From Patescibacteria group bacterium (GTDB lineage Bacteria > Patescibacteria > Paceibacteria > UBA9973 > UBA2103), in NCBI GenBank assembly GCA_004322365.1, contig SCTS01000005.1, positions 1 to 64,000 on the forward strand: a stretch of 64,000 bases of DNA. The letters are read 5' to 3'. The notes under the pieces are model-generated. The model ran no database searches. It was not told where the DNA came from and worked only from the letters and a program-made list of their open reading frames with translations. Shown here piece by piece: positions 23,365-30,915 of the stretch. A program made the position numbers and the translations under genes. Position 1 is the stretch's first letter. Each line of letters begins with the position of its first letter.

Positions 23365-24339
23365 TTAATTTTCCTTATGAGATGCGAGGTAGCATACAAG
23401 CCCTGCACTTTCTTGATGCTCTGGTTTTTTTGGAAACAGAATAATTCCGTCTAATGGTGACTGCACAGGAATGCCCCCTTGATGCCCAATAATTTCACCT
23501 TTTGCTATAGGGACAAATCCCTGATCCTTCCCTTCCGCAAATACAAATGGTCGGCTGGCGTCATACGGGATTGATGTCATCACTGTGTATTCAGAGCTCG
23601 GTGTTGGAAGTTCCGGCAACACGCCATCTACCATTCCTCGTTCAATGAGGATGGCACGAATGGCTTCAAATACAGGAACGACATTTCGCATATCGGTTGC
23701 CTGTCCTGATTCGTAGCAAATACCAACTTTCCCAAAATCATCTGCCACTTCATCAATAGAGCCACCTCCACTTGAAACTATTCTCTCAGGGTCAAGCACT
23801 ACAGACTCCCGTGGAAGCCATTTGTAGACCGAACTATGCTCCTCGTCTCCTAGGGCGCACACGAACGCTGGCGACGGTCTATTGGTTGAATGGAGGTCAA
23901 TAACGATGTCCGACGAACGGATAGCCTCGGTAATTTTTTGCGCACGACGACCTTCCCACCCTTTATCTTCCTTACCTGAGATAACTGATGGCAGAAAGAT
24001 TCTGTTCAAATCAACTCCCCCTGAGGCTGTTCGTTGGTCAGCTTCTATAGCCCGCGTATTACCAAGGGTGAGCTGTACTTCTCCAGATTTGAGCACCAAT
24101 GCTCCAGTCCCCAAGCTTTCACGGAGAAGATCTGCAACAAGAACACCAAGAACTTCATTTCCGTGAGTACCGCCAATAATAAGAATAGAAGGTCCAGCTT
24201 TCTCACCAGAATATCTCAATGTTTTTTCACCAAAGGTACGGAGCGTTTCAAGAACACGCTCTCTGACTTCAGGCTCTCGAGTTTCTCCTGCAATATTCAT
24301 AGGTTTATTTTCGTGTCCATTTCTCATATGTTTTACCAT
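23365..24339 (-). CDS. Succinylglutamate desuccinylase/aspartoacylase-like hydrolase
   Basis: A 324-residue zinc hydrolase of the M14-like AstE/AspA family. The zinc motif is GGTHGNEVLG (His and Glu), with DLNRIF and a second His in DLHSTNRPSP; a C-terminal beta domain follows (KGEIIGHQGGIPVQSPLDG). Family members deacylate amino acids. The natural substrate in a CPR cell is unknown and could be an imported acyl-amino acid or a peptide. Starts at 24339 or, equally, at the ATG at 24327. Confidence 0.88.
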   Translation of the reverse strand: MVKHMRNGHENKPMNIAGETREPEVRERVLETLRTFGEKTLRYSGEKAGPSILIIGGTHGNEVLGVLVADLLRESLGTGALVLKSGEVQLTLGNTRAIEADQRTASGGVDLNRIFLPSVISGKEDKGWEGRRAQKITEAIRSSDIVIDLHSTNRPSPAFVCALGDEEHSSVYKWLPRESVVLDPERIVSSGGGSIDEVADDFGKVGICYESGQATDMRNVVPVFEAIRAILIERGMVDGVLPELPTPSSEYTVMTSIPYDASRPFVFAEGKDQGFVPIAKGEIIGHQGGIPVQSPLDGIILFPKKPEHQESAGLVCYLASHKEN

Positions 24340-24378
24340 TTTTATGGTGTTATTTTTTGTGTAGATTTCAGTAAAAGA

Positions 24379-24404
24379 AAAACAGCCCCCTTCGAGGCTG
24401 TTTT
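24379..24404 (-). terminator. Intrinsic terminator after the PAP2 gene
   Basis: AAAACAGCC and GGCTGTTTT form a stem followed on the minus strand by TGTTTTTCTTTT. A second GCCTC/GAGGC hairpin lies at about 24434-24455. Both are in the 207-base gap between the PAP2 gene and the hydrolase gene; nothing else is visible there. Confidence 0.75.
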
Positions 24405-24546
24405 GGAATCTTTATTTTTGAAATTTAAAAATCCGCGAACAGCCTCAAAGGAGGCTTCGCTTTGCTGAACTCAAAACTGTCATTGATGTATGCCCATTCA
24501 TGCCTTTATAGTATGTATCGTTTTAATAGATGTGTCAATAATACCG

Positions 24547-25077
24547 TTAGAATAACTGAACAAGCAGCGGGAGAACATACAAAAAGCTGAGATACGCGCT
24601 CACAATGCCAATAAGGCATCCTGCAAGCATGTCCGATGGATAGTGCACACCTGCCATAACTCGCGCAGTGGCAATACTTAGAGTGATGAGAAGAAATATA
24701 ACTCCAAGCAAGGGATAAAAGAAAAAAACAAAGGTTGAAAGTGCGAAGAAAAAGAGCGCATGCCCAGAAGGAAACGAGGGTGACTTCAGATTAATGAGCG
24801 GTTTCAATGCATGTGTTACCGGTGGTCGAGGTACAGGGTGGAAAAATCTGATTGAACTTCCAAATACAAGTCGCGCAATAAGCCCTGCCATGAGAGCTGA
24901 GGCAGAGATAATAATCCCCTCTCTCATCGGAGTTTGTACAAGGAAGAGATACAAAGGAAATGCTACAGCAAGTGGGTATGCGATGTAGGAACCAAAAAAC
25001 ATAATCAAAAAATCATCGCGTTTGCTCTTATGGGCAAAGTTGTTCAATTTAAAAAATAGTTTTGTATCAAGGTTCAT
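24547..25077 (-). CDS. PAP2-family membrane phosphatase
   Basis: A 176-residue protein with about five membrane helices and all three PAP2 motifs: HPVPRPP (variant of motif 1), SFPSGHALF, and the ARVMAGVHYPSD active-site His/Asp. Such enzymes dephosphorylate undecaprenyl-pyrophosphate or phosphatidic acid at the membrane, so a role in recycling the wall lipid carrier is likely. Its ATG overlaps the TGA of a 39-residue upstream gene, which suggests translational coupling. Confidence 0.92.
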   Translation of the reverse strand: MNLDTKLFFKLNNFAHKSKRDDFLIMFFGSYIAYPLAVAFPLYLFLVQTPMREGIIISASALMAGLIARLVFGSSIRFFHPVPRPPVTHALKPLINLKSPSFPSGHALFFFALSTFVFFFYPLLGVIFLLITLSIATARVMAGVHYPSDMLAGCLIGIVSAYLSFLYVLPLLVQLF

Positions 25078-25193
25078 ACCTTAATTACTTTTTTAGGTTT
25101 CTTTCTGAAGATGTTCTGAAATACTCTCTTTAATGTTGGAAGATTATCTAGTACTTCAACTACTGAAGAGAATATCGGTGGGCCTTCACTCAT
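25074..25193 (-). CDS. 39-residue peptide coupled to the PAP2 gene
   Basis: A short gene reading MSEGPPIFSSVVEVLDNLPT, then a basic C-terminus (RKKPKKVIKV). Its TGA overlaps the PAP2 ATG (ATGA), a typical sign of a real coupled gene. Function unknown; an amphipathic membrane-surface peptide or a leader peptide for the phosphatase are possible. Confidence 0.55.
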   Translation of the reverse strand: MSEGPPIFSSVVEVLDNLPTLKRVFQNIFRKKPKKVIKV

Positions 25194-25289
25194 AGAATCA
25201 GTATAGCCGAAATGTAACCTCACCACACATTCAAATTAATCAGATACCTTGTAAAGACTTACCTTTCATTTTAAAGTGGTCTATAGAAT

Positions 25290-25631
25290 ATGGGGCGTAA
25301 AGAATATACATCCTCTTTGCGGAACAGTCTTGAAAGACTGCCTCCAAACGAACAATCTACTTATGAGTCAGTGCGTAGTATTGCTAACAGCGCAATGCAT
25401 GAATACGAAACTGGAAACGAAGAACCTTATAATCAGTTGATGGATTTTGCATCGCATCTCAAACAAAAGTATCAAGAGAATGATGCGTATGCTCTCTACA
25501 CGCTTTATCATGCACTTTCAAACAGCACACCGCCTTCAAACTGTACTCGATTTGATTTTCCTCAACCTGACTCCATCACCGTGTTCGCAAGTAAACTTTT
25601 CCCTAAACCAGAGAGTAAAAAAGTAGCTTAG
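25290..25631 (+). CDS. Hypothetical protein, first of a three-gene unit
   Basis: A 113-residue, mostly helical soluble protein (SLRNSLERLPPNEQSTYESV ... QLMDFASHLKQKYQ). It heads a plus-strand run of three unknown genes spaced 7 and 1 bases apart. TATAGAAT immediately precedes the ATG. I do not recognise the family. The three genes together may form one functional unit of unknown role. Confidence 0.65.
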   Translation: MGRKEYTSSLRNSLERLPPNEQSTYESVRSIANSAMHEYETGNEEPYNQLMDFASHLKQKYQENDAYALYTLYHALSNSTPPSNCTRFDFPQPDSITVFASKLFPKPESKKVA

Positions 25632-25638
25632 GACAACA

Positions 25639-25872
25639 ATGGAAAAACTACCAAATCCTCATGAGTTTCGAAAAGAATTTGGTAGTGGTTACTCAGCAAC
25701 TTTTGTAGAAACAGACCATGGGGTTGATTGGTCACATATAGATTCACCGCAATGGTCTCGTGGAGACGAACCTCCAGAACAAGTAATTGGCAAACGACGA
25801 CTGGCTCAAGGACTACGAGAAGCAAAAGCCTACTTTCATACTAAAAGACCACGAGTGTCTGTAAAAGAATGA
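25639..25872 (+). CDS. Hypothetical protein, second of a three-gene unit
   Basis: A 77-residue soluble protein with a beta-type first half (GYSATFVETDHGVDWSHIDS) and a basic helical second half (KRRLAQGLREAKAYFHTKRP). It begins 7 bases after the first gene. Unknown function. Confidence 0.65.
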   Translation: MEKLPNPHEFRKEFGSGYSATFVETDHGVDWSHIDSPQWSRGDEPPEQVIGKRRLAQGLREAKAYFHTKRPRVSVKE

Positions 25873-25873
25873 T

Positions 25874-26188
25874 ATGACTAATGAAAATCCAACATACCCT
25901 CACGCTGCACGCTTTAATAGGTGGCTCGGACAAAAAAGAGTCTTGCGAGAAGGGTCTGGTTTTTCAAATAAAGTTTTGGAAGGTTGGGCGGATGATTTTT
26001 TGAACTTAACGAATCTGAATATGTCTCCCGGCGAGCTCGTAACCGAACTACGTTCTATCTGGGGAAAGAAAGGTGCAGAAACAAAAAAGAGAAGAAAAAC
26101 AATCGCGCAAACTCCTCGAATGATAGGACGCAATAAAGAAGCGAGGGCTAGGACTGATTTGGCTGAGAGACAAATGGATCTGTTTTAA
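25874..26188 (+). CDS. Hypothetical basic protein, third of a three-gene unit
   Basis: A 104-residue protein, helical in the middle (KVLEGWADDFLNLTNLNMSPGEL) and very basic later (KKGAETKKRRKTIAQTPRM). It begins one base after the previous stop. Nucleic-acid binding is possible from charge. No family is recognised. Confidence 0.65.
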   Translation: MTNENPTYPHAARFNRWLGQKRVLREGSGFSNKVLEGWADDFLNLTNLNMSPGELVTELRSIWGKKGAETKKRRKTIAQTPRMIGRNKEARARTDLAERQMDLF

Positions 26189-26217
26189 TTCCTCTCTCGC
26201 ACATTAAGGTAGAACTG

Positions 26218-26532
26218 CTAGAAGTATCTGGATAGAAACAGACAGGCAAAGAGAATTGCCGTAATAACTGCAAATGCTCCTACTGTTTGTAGGGCGAGGT
26301 TTACTCCTCTGGCTTTCTCACCTTCCATATACATAAGTACTGGTTGATAGAAAAATACAAATGCCATCACAGCTACCGAGAGCGAGAACAGACACAACAT
26401 TGCAATAGGTACTAACACTGTTTCTTCTATTGGAACTGCTAATGAGGAGCCAAAAAACATAATAGATGCAACGGTGCATATATAGAGGACTGCCGAGAGA
26501 GCATTGAGAATTGGGTTTTTAGTCATGTTCAT
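26218..26532 (-). CDS. Three-helix membrane protein
   Basis: A 104-residue integral membrane protein with hydrophobic helices at about residues 12-33, 38-62 and 80-102, and a short polar loop MYMEGEKARGVN. This layout is common among uncharacterised CPR membrane proteins. Single gene; unknown role. Confidence 0.75.
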   Translation of the reverse strand: MNMTKNPILNALSAVLYICTVASIMFFGSSLAVPIEETVLVPIAMLCLFSLSVAVMAFVFFYQPVLMYMEGEKARGVNLALQTVGAFAVITAILFACLFLSRYF

Positions 26533-26602
26533 CTAACCTAGGTTGCTTGAGTAAAGTTACCTCGAGCCATTACTTGCTCTCTTGAGCGTGAAGCGCGAAT
26601 GT

Positions 26603-26608
26603 GTATAC
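26603..26608 (+). promoter_or_regulatory. -10 box of the 26616 gene
   Basis: TATACT, 7 bases before the ATG at 26616; suggests a leaderless transcript. Confidence 0.4.
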
Positions 26609-26615
26609 TGCCCGC

Positions 26616-26795
26616 ATGCCTCACGAATCAGACAAAGTTATTCTTGAAAGACTTCAGCGAGAACCTCAAGGAGGAAGACCTTTTGGAGGGATGACTGATG
26701 CGGAGCGCGCTCTGCGCAATCAACAAAGACTGAAAGAGGCGCTCGCTGACGATGGTGATCTTGATGGCGATAGTGATGCTGAGCTGGATTGGTAA
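26616..26795 (+). CDS. Small acidic-tailed hypothetical protein
   Basis: A 59-residue protein, MPHESDKVILERLQREPQGG at the start and an Asp-rich tail (DDGDLDGDSDAELDW). It is followed by another tiny acidic gene with its own -10 box. No family is recognised. The acidic tail could bind metal or a basic partner. Confidence 0.55.
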   Translation: MPHESDKVILERLQREPQGGRPFGGMTDAERALRNQQRLKEALADDGDLDGDSDAELDW

Positions 26796-26820
26796 GGCTC
26801 TTATTTTAGATTAACTCCCA

Positions 26821-26826
26821 TATACT
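26821..26826 (+). promoter_or_regulatory. -10 box of the 26833 gene
   Basis: TATACT, 6 bases before the ATG at 26833. Confidence 0.4.
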
Positions 26827-26832
26827 ATCTGC

Positions 26833-26973
26833 ATGTCTAATGAATCATTTGAAGATGCTCTTGAAAGATTTTTGGCGGAGGAGGAGAAAAACCCACCCGG
26901 AATACGAAGTGCGGAGAAAGTTAATGAACGGAACAGAGAGATATTCAGACGAGCCATGGAAGAAGATGATTAG
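26833..26973 (+). CDS. 46-residue helical acidic protein
   Basis: MSNESFEDALERFLAEEEKN at the start, then RSAEKVNERNREIFRRAMEEDD. Highly charged, helical and without hydrophobic core. Supported by a -10 box at leaderless spacing and by the terminator that follows at 27001. Unknown function. Confidence 0.55.
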   Translation: MSNESFEDALERFLAEEEKNPPGIRSAEKVNERNREIFRRAMEEDD

Positions 26974-27000
26974 GATTGATAGGAAGTCTGGCGCCAATTT

Positions 27001-27028
27001 AAAAACACACCTCTAGAGGTGTGTTTTT
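27001..27028. terminator. Bidirectional intrinsic terminator
   Basis: AAAAACACACCTCT mirrored exactly by AGAGGTGTGTTTTT, then further T residues. It serves the tiny acidic gene and the convergent BNR-repeat gene. Confidence 0.9.
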
Positions 27029-27054
27029 TAATTTATAAGTAATAAATGCTGAAG

Positions 27055-27954
27055 TTACCGTACCTTTGTCCAAGCATCTCCACCATTGATGCTCTTATAC
27101 AAGCTGTTCCCGCTCGTCAAAGCGTACACAGTGCCTTGCTGTGATTTGCTGAACGCAAGATATAGCACTGCTTCAGTCCCAAATGATTCTTGTACCTTTT
27201 GCCATGTAGCACCTCCATCAGTGCTTTTACCCATTCCACCAAGCGTTTGGGAGAATGCGAGCGCATAACTAGACTGGGGGTCTAGGGCAAATACGCTTAC
27301 GGCACCTCCTTCAAGCTCTTTAGAGACACTCTGCCATGTATCACCCCCATCCCTACTTACCTGTACTCCATTTTGCGTTGAAGCGTAGAGAACATTTTCA
27401 TTCTTCGGATCAGAAGAAAACGAGATAGCTTGAACAGAACCTTCTGTAAACTTCCACGAAAGCCCACCATCGGTAGTTCTTTGGATTTTCCCTCCAAACG
27501 AACCGTAGGCAATGTTTGGATTTACTTGGCTCACCGTCATTGCGTGGAAATCAACGGGACCACCAAGTCCATCAGAAAGTCTTGTCCAAGTCACTCCCCC
27601 ATCGGTTGTTTTTTGGAAGCCTATGTTGCCTCCGCGAGCCGGGTGTCCACTACTAAAGAAAGTTTTTGCTTCCGTAGGATCCGCACTGAAGCCCATGAGA
27701 TCATCGTGTGTTTTACCGATTTGGAACAGGTCTTTATCGCTCTGAAGTAGATACAATCCTTCGTGCGTGGCGATGTAGACCTTCGTTGCGTCAATCGTAT
27801 CTACAGCAATACCGTGCGAATGACTGAATGAAGATACGGGTGTCAATGCGCCTTCAGAATCACTTCCTTCCGAAGCACTACGAGAATTGAATAAGAACAG
27901 ACCAAGAAGGAGAAGTGCTATCACCCCTCCGCCTATAAGGTATTTTTTCTCCAT
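27055..27954 (-). CDS. Anchored BNR/Asp-box beta-propeller protein
   Basis: A 299-residue protein with an N-terminal membrane anchor (about residues 4-23) and a chain of Asp-box-type repeats (TTDGGVTWTRLSDGLGG, TTDGGLSWKF, SRDGGDTWQSV, STDGGATWQKV, INGGDAWTKV), which fold as a beta-propeller as in sortilin- and sialidase-type proteins. It starts 5 bases after the DUF305 gene. This gene pair, with the small membrane protein upstream, is a recurrent CPR set near copper-handling genes; a role in metal handling at the cell surface is inference. The ATG at 27954 avoids overlap with the upstream gene. Confidence 0.85.
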   Translation of the reverse strand: MEKKYLIGGGVIALLLLGLFLFNSRSASEGSDSEGALTPVSSFSHSHGIAVDTIDATKVYIATHEGLYLLQSDKDLFQIGKTHDDLMGFSADPTEAKTFFSSGHPARGGNIGFQKTTDGGVTWTRLSDGLGGPVDFHAMTVSQVNPNIAYGSFGGKIQRTTDGGLSWKFTEGSVQAISFSSDPKNENVLYASTQNGVQVSRDGGDTWQSVSKELEGGAVSVFALDPQSSYALAFSQTLGGMGKSTDGGATWQKVQESFGTEAVLYLAFSKSQQGTVYALTSGNSLYKSINGGDAWTKVR

Positions 27955-27959
27955 AGGAA

Positions 27960-28352
27960 TTACTGAGCGAACCAATTGCTTCGCCAGTCTTTCATCATCT
28001 GTATCTCCCCAGTTTGAGCTGTGATGATGTCATTGCCGAGCTTTATGAGCTCTGGTCGCTTTGTACCCTTAAGAAGTGTTTGCGCCATCTCTACCGCACC
28101 TTCGTGGTGAATAATCATGCCGTCCAAAAATGCCTTATCAAGAGCATCTCCTGTTTTTCCCTCAAGGCCCATAGTCATGCCGTTCATAGCACCGTGCATA
28201 CCACTGTAACCATCCATATCTCTCGTTTGAGTGTAGCTACCTCCCATCATTCCAAAAGGGCAATACGAGCTCGTGCCAGCAAAGTAGCCAATCACAAGAC
28301 CAAGAATGAGAGTAAGAAGTCCGATAATGAGTGTGTTGTTTTTTGTTTCCAT
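27960..28352 (-). CDS. DUF305 family protein
   Basis: A 130-residue protein with an N-terminal membrane anchor (about residues 8-25), a Met/Gly/His-rich linker (MMGGSYTQTRDMDGYSGMHG) and a DUF305 ferritin-like helical domain with the family motif FLDGMIIHHEGAVEMAQ. The Met- and His-rich linker could bind copper. It is the middle gene of a three-gene unit. Confidence 0.9.
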   Translation of the reverse strand: METKNNTLIIGLLTLILGLVIGYFAGTSSYCPFGMMGGSYTQTRDMDGYSGMHGAMNGMTMGLEGKTGDALDKAFLDGMIIHHEGAVEMAQTLLKGTKRPELIKLGNDIITAQTGEIQMMKDWRSNWFAQ

Positions 28353-28393
28353 AGTTTTTTATGAGTGTAAATAATGCAAAAACAAAAAACTAC

Positions 28394-28789
28394 CTACGGT
28401 GCACGCGGACTTATACTACTGCCAAGAAAAAACGAGACCAGAAAATATGCGTATGAATCCCTTGAGTACAGAGAAGTAGAATGTTGTTTTGAGGTGTCTG
28501 GTGGGTCAAAAAGATTCCGAAACAATGCGAATGTAAGAAGAATCGCAAAAAGGAGTGCCCCGAAGGTGACAAGTTCAGGAGCGACTGTTGCAAACAGTGT
28601 CTGCCACGAATTAAGGTGAGCGAAAATATTCATTTCGCACAAAACCGCCTCGCCCGGCATAAACGGACAATCCCCCATACTACCCATGCCGTGATGACTC
28701 ATTCCCACCATGGCAAGTGGAGCAAAAATTGCTACCAAAACAAAAGCTAGGATGAGCAGCGCGGGGAGGAGTTGGTTTCTTGAGGACAT
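28394..28789 (-). CDS. Small membrane protein with Met/His/Cys-rich loop
   Basis: A 131-residue protein with two hydrophobic helices (about residues 9-30 and 65-90) around a loop of Met, His and Cys residues (MSHHGMGSMGDCPFMPGEAV). The loop chemistry fits copper binding. It is the first gene of the cluster with DUF305 and BNR proteins. The C-terminal 30 residues are polar. No named family is claimed. Confidence 0.75.
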   Translation of the reverse strand: MSSRNQLLPALLILAFVLVAIFAPLAMVGMSHHGMGSMGDCPFMPGEAVLCEMNIFAHLNSWQTLFATVAPELVTFGALLFAILLTFALFRNLFDPPDTSKQHSTSLYSRDSYAYFLVSFFLGSSISPRAP

Positions 28790-28840
28790 GGGTCTATTTT
28801 AGCATTTAGGAAAGGGGTGGCATATTATTGTATTAGGATC

Positions 28841-29071
28841 CTAGAGATTTCTTATCTTCTCTATAAAATGCTCTTTTGAAATACTTAGGGTTCTTAGGTT
28901 ATTCAATATTATGAAATCAGGGAGAGATTTATAACGAGGAACGATTATTGGTCTAGCCAGACCAATTTTCTTGTATTTATTATGACTACCTACCTTACCT
29001 TTGAATACACAGCCCTCAACAATGAGAAACCTTTCGAACCTCCTCCAATCTATGTTTCCAACCTCCTTCAT
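28841..29071 (-). CDS. hicA: HicA-like toxin
   Basis: A 76-residue protein with the HicA/YcfA double-stranded RNA-binding-like fold: WRRFERFLIVEGCVFKGKVG, then SHNKYKK carrying the conserved His, PIIVPRYKSLPDFIILNNLR, and a final SKEHFIEKI. HicA toxins cleave mRNA. The ATG at 29071 is chosen over a TTG at 29083 that overlaps the antitoxin stop. It lies behind its antitoxin, the reverse of the classic order. Confidence 0.75.
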   Translation of the reverse strand: MKEVGNIDWRRFERFLIVEGCVFKGKVGSHNKYKKIGLARPIIVPRYKSLPDFIILNNLRTLSISKEHFIEKIRNL

Positions 29072-29079
29072 GGAGGATT

Positions 29080-29400
29080 TCAAGCTAACGCAGGAACTTT
29101 AACTCCGATTGATTCTTGGGAAACTACAGGCGGTACCCACGAAGCTTGCTTAAGGTCTTTTTTCCAACCCAACCCACTCAACACTTCGTCAACCGTATTA
29201 CTCTCTACTAAGTCATCAAAAAATATTTGAACTGCCTCTTCAAACATTTTCTTAGCTTCTGTTTTATTTTGACCACACGTTGAAAGATCTAAAGAGGGCG
29301 TATAGGCAATTACCGTAGTACCTTCTTCAATAAAAGCCACTGGCAGACTTACTGCCAACTCAGTAACACGGATTCTAGGCTGTGAATTCAACCAATTCAT
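29080..29400 (-). CDS. hicB: HicB-like antitoxin
   Basis: A 106-residue protein with the HicB partial RNase H-like core, TTVIAYTPSLDLSTCGQNKT followed by EAKKMFEEAVQIFFDDLVE. It should bind and block HicA. The C-terminal part (GWKKDLKQASWVPP) does not show an evident DNA-binding domain, so autoregulation may differ from classical HicAB. It precedes and nearly overlaps hicA. Confidence 0.75.
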   Translation of the reverse strand: MNWLNSQPRIRVTELAVSLPVAFIEEGTTVIAYTPSLDLSTCGQNKTEAKKMFEEAVQIFFDDLVESNTVDEVLSGLGWKKDLKQASWVPPVVSQESIGVKVPALA

Positions 29401-29472
29401 GAAAGATTATTGTAACATATAGCCCAATTCTCTACTCTCGTCCAACAAGTCAGGTCGGCTCTAACGGCTAAC

Positions 29473-29634
29473 CTACGAAGTGATAGCTAGTGCAACACCA
29501 AGGTAGTACGGCCAGATGATGAGAGCTAACACTCCTTTCCAAAAACTAAGTTGCAAGTAGCCGATGGTGAAGAGCCATGCTGCAATCCAAAATCCTCCTG
29601 ACAGTGTGTGGTGTTCTATTTTTATTTTTTCCAT
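29473..29634 (-). CDS. 53-residue two-helix membrane protein
   Basis: MEKIKIEHHTLSGGFWIAAW at the start, then two hydrophobic helices joined by LQLSFWKG and ending WPYYLGVALAITS. This arrangement is typical of very small CPR membrane proteins. It lies alone in the 300-base gap between hicB and the DUF5667-like gene and was found by reading the minus strand. Unknown function. Confidence 0.6.
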   Translation of the reverse strand: MEKIKIEHHTLSGGFWIAAWLFTIGYLQLSFWKGVLALIIWPYYLGVALAITS

Positions 29635-29640
29635 ATTTTT

Positions 29641-29685
29641 AAATAATTATTAATGATGTGCGTGTTCAGGGACAATGAATGTTGC
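29641..29685 (-). pseudogene. Fragment duplicated from the 3' end of the PspC gene
   Basis: The stretch AATAATTATTAATGATGTG followed by CGTGTTCAGGGACAATGAATGTTGC nearly repeats 32340-32385, which encodes the last residues (TFIVPEHSHHQ) and the stop of the PspC-like gene. A shorter third copy is at 30868-30898. Partial gene duplication is the simplest reading. Confidence 0.7.
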
Positions 29686-29699
29686 CTACTTACGCTTAT

Positions 29700-30857
29700 C
29701 TATAAACCACACGTAGCTTCACTAGATTCTTGCATCATTTTAATCTCTTTCATTCGAACATCTGCTATTTTCGTTCCGTAGGTTGCATCAGCCATACTTA
29801 ACAATTCCTGCTTGCGTGACTCTAAGTCCACTATATCTGCATTCGCATAGTCTTGTATTTGCTTGAGTAAAGCACTATTTGTAGCATACCCTCGTTGAGC
29901 TTCTTGTGCTGAAGCAAGATCGTTTTGGAGTTTTATTTTAATTTGGGCTATTTGCGAATCATATTGGTTTACGACAGAAGACTTGGATGTCGCCATTGAA
30001 GAGTTAAGGGTCGCAATCGCTGCATCAACTGCCTGCTGAATCTGTGCTTGAGTTGGATGAGTATTGAGACATGTCTGTCTTTTAGCCAAAGCATCTTCCT
30101 TTTGTTGCATCTGTAATTTTTGAACTTGAGAGTCTCTTTGTAACTGCTCAGCTTTTAATTCTTGGCGTTGTAGTTCAAGCTCTGACAAGGAAATAGCAGG
30201 AGGCAGTTGTTTTGGTGCAGGCTCGGCTACGCTTTTTTGTTTAAGTACCTCAACTTCATTCTTCAATTTCTCGACTTCATTCGCCCGTGTATCAGTTTCG
30301 CTTCCTTTGTATCCTTTTTTCAATTTCTCCACCTCATTCTTCAATTTCTCAATTTCACTTTTGAGTTCAACAATTTGTTTCATGGCTTCCTCTTGACCTT
30401 TCTTACTTACTTCAATTGCTTTTGTGATTGCTTCTCGCGCTTCTTCGGGGACTTTAAGTAAGACGGCGGATAACACCTCTTGATTTCTTGAGGCACTGTC
30501 CGCGATTGAAGTGAGCAGAATTTCCGCTTGTCCTTTGTCTTTGACCTCTTTTGATTTCTCCGTCGCGAGCGCGACATTGCTTTCATAGTTGGCGAGGGCC
30601 GTCTTGACCCCATCCGGATTTTTTTCTTCCGCAACAGCTTCCATTTCAGCCAAACGTTCGTCTGCATATTCCAGCGCTTTTTGGGCTTTCTGTTCAGGAT
30701 TAAAAGTGAAGAAAAGACCTATATTTTCAAAAGTGGTATCAAAAAAGTAGAGAAAGTTTCCCGGCTTGATGCCTGCATTCATCCCTGCAGACGCTTGTAC
30801 TGGAGCGACAAAGGCGAAAGCAATGAATAGGACTAATAGTAGGGTTAAATTTTTCAT
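29700..30857 (-). CDS. Secreted coiled-coil protein with DUF5667-like domain
   Basis: A 385-residue protein with a signal peptide (residues 1-22, cleaved near VQASA), a DUF5667-like helical domain (about 25-130; GIKPGNFLYFFDTTFENIGL, PEQKAQKALEYADERLAEME) and a long coiled coil (about 145-270, many EIEKLKNEVEKLK heptads), then a helical C-terminal part with two Cys. Such proteins are frequent in Parcubacteria; a structural role in the cell surface is plausible but unproven. Confidence 0.85.
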   Translation of the reverse strand: MKNLTLLLVLFIAFAFVAPVQASAGMNAGIKPGNFLYFFDTTFENIGLFFTFNPEQKAQKALEYADERLAEMEAVAEEKNPDGVKTALANYESNVALATEKSKEVKDKGQAEILLTSIADSASRNQEVLSAVLLKVPEEAREAITKAIEVSKKGQEEAMKQIVELKSEIEKLKNEVEKLKKGYKGSETDTRANEVEKLKNEVEVLKQKSVAEPAPKQLPPAISLSELELQRQELKAEQLQRDSQVQKLQMQQKEDALAKRQTCLNTHPTQAQIQQAVDAAIATLNSSMATSKSSVVNQYDSQIAQIKIKLQNDLASAQEAQRGYATNSALLKQIQDYANADIVDLESRKQELLSMADATYGTKIADVRMKEIKMMQESSEATCGL

Positions 30858-30867
30858 ATCTTAAAAT

Positions 30868-30898
30868 ATATTAGTAATAATTGATTATGTGCGTGTTC
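30868..30898 (-). pseudogene. Short third copy of the PspC 3' fragment
   Basis: TAGTAATAATTGATTATGTG followed by CGTGTTCGTCG resembles the fragments at 29641-29685 and 32340-32385. It lies just upstream of the DUF5667-like gene. Confidence 0.5.
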
Positions 30899-30915
30899 GT
30901 CGTAACCCCTTGTAA

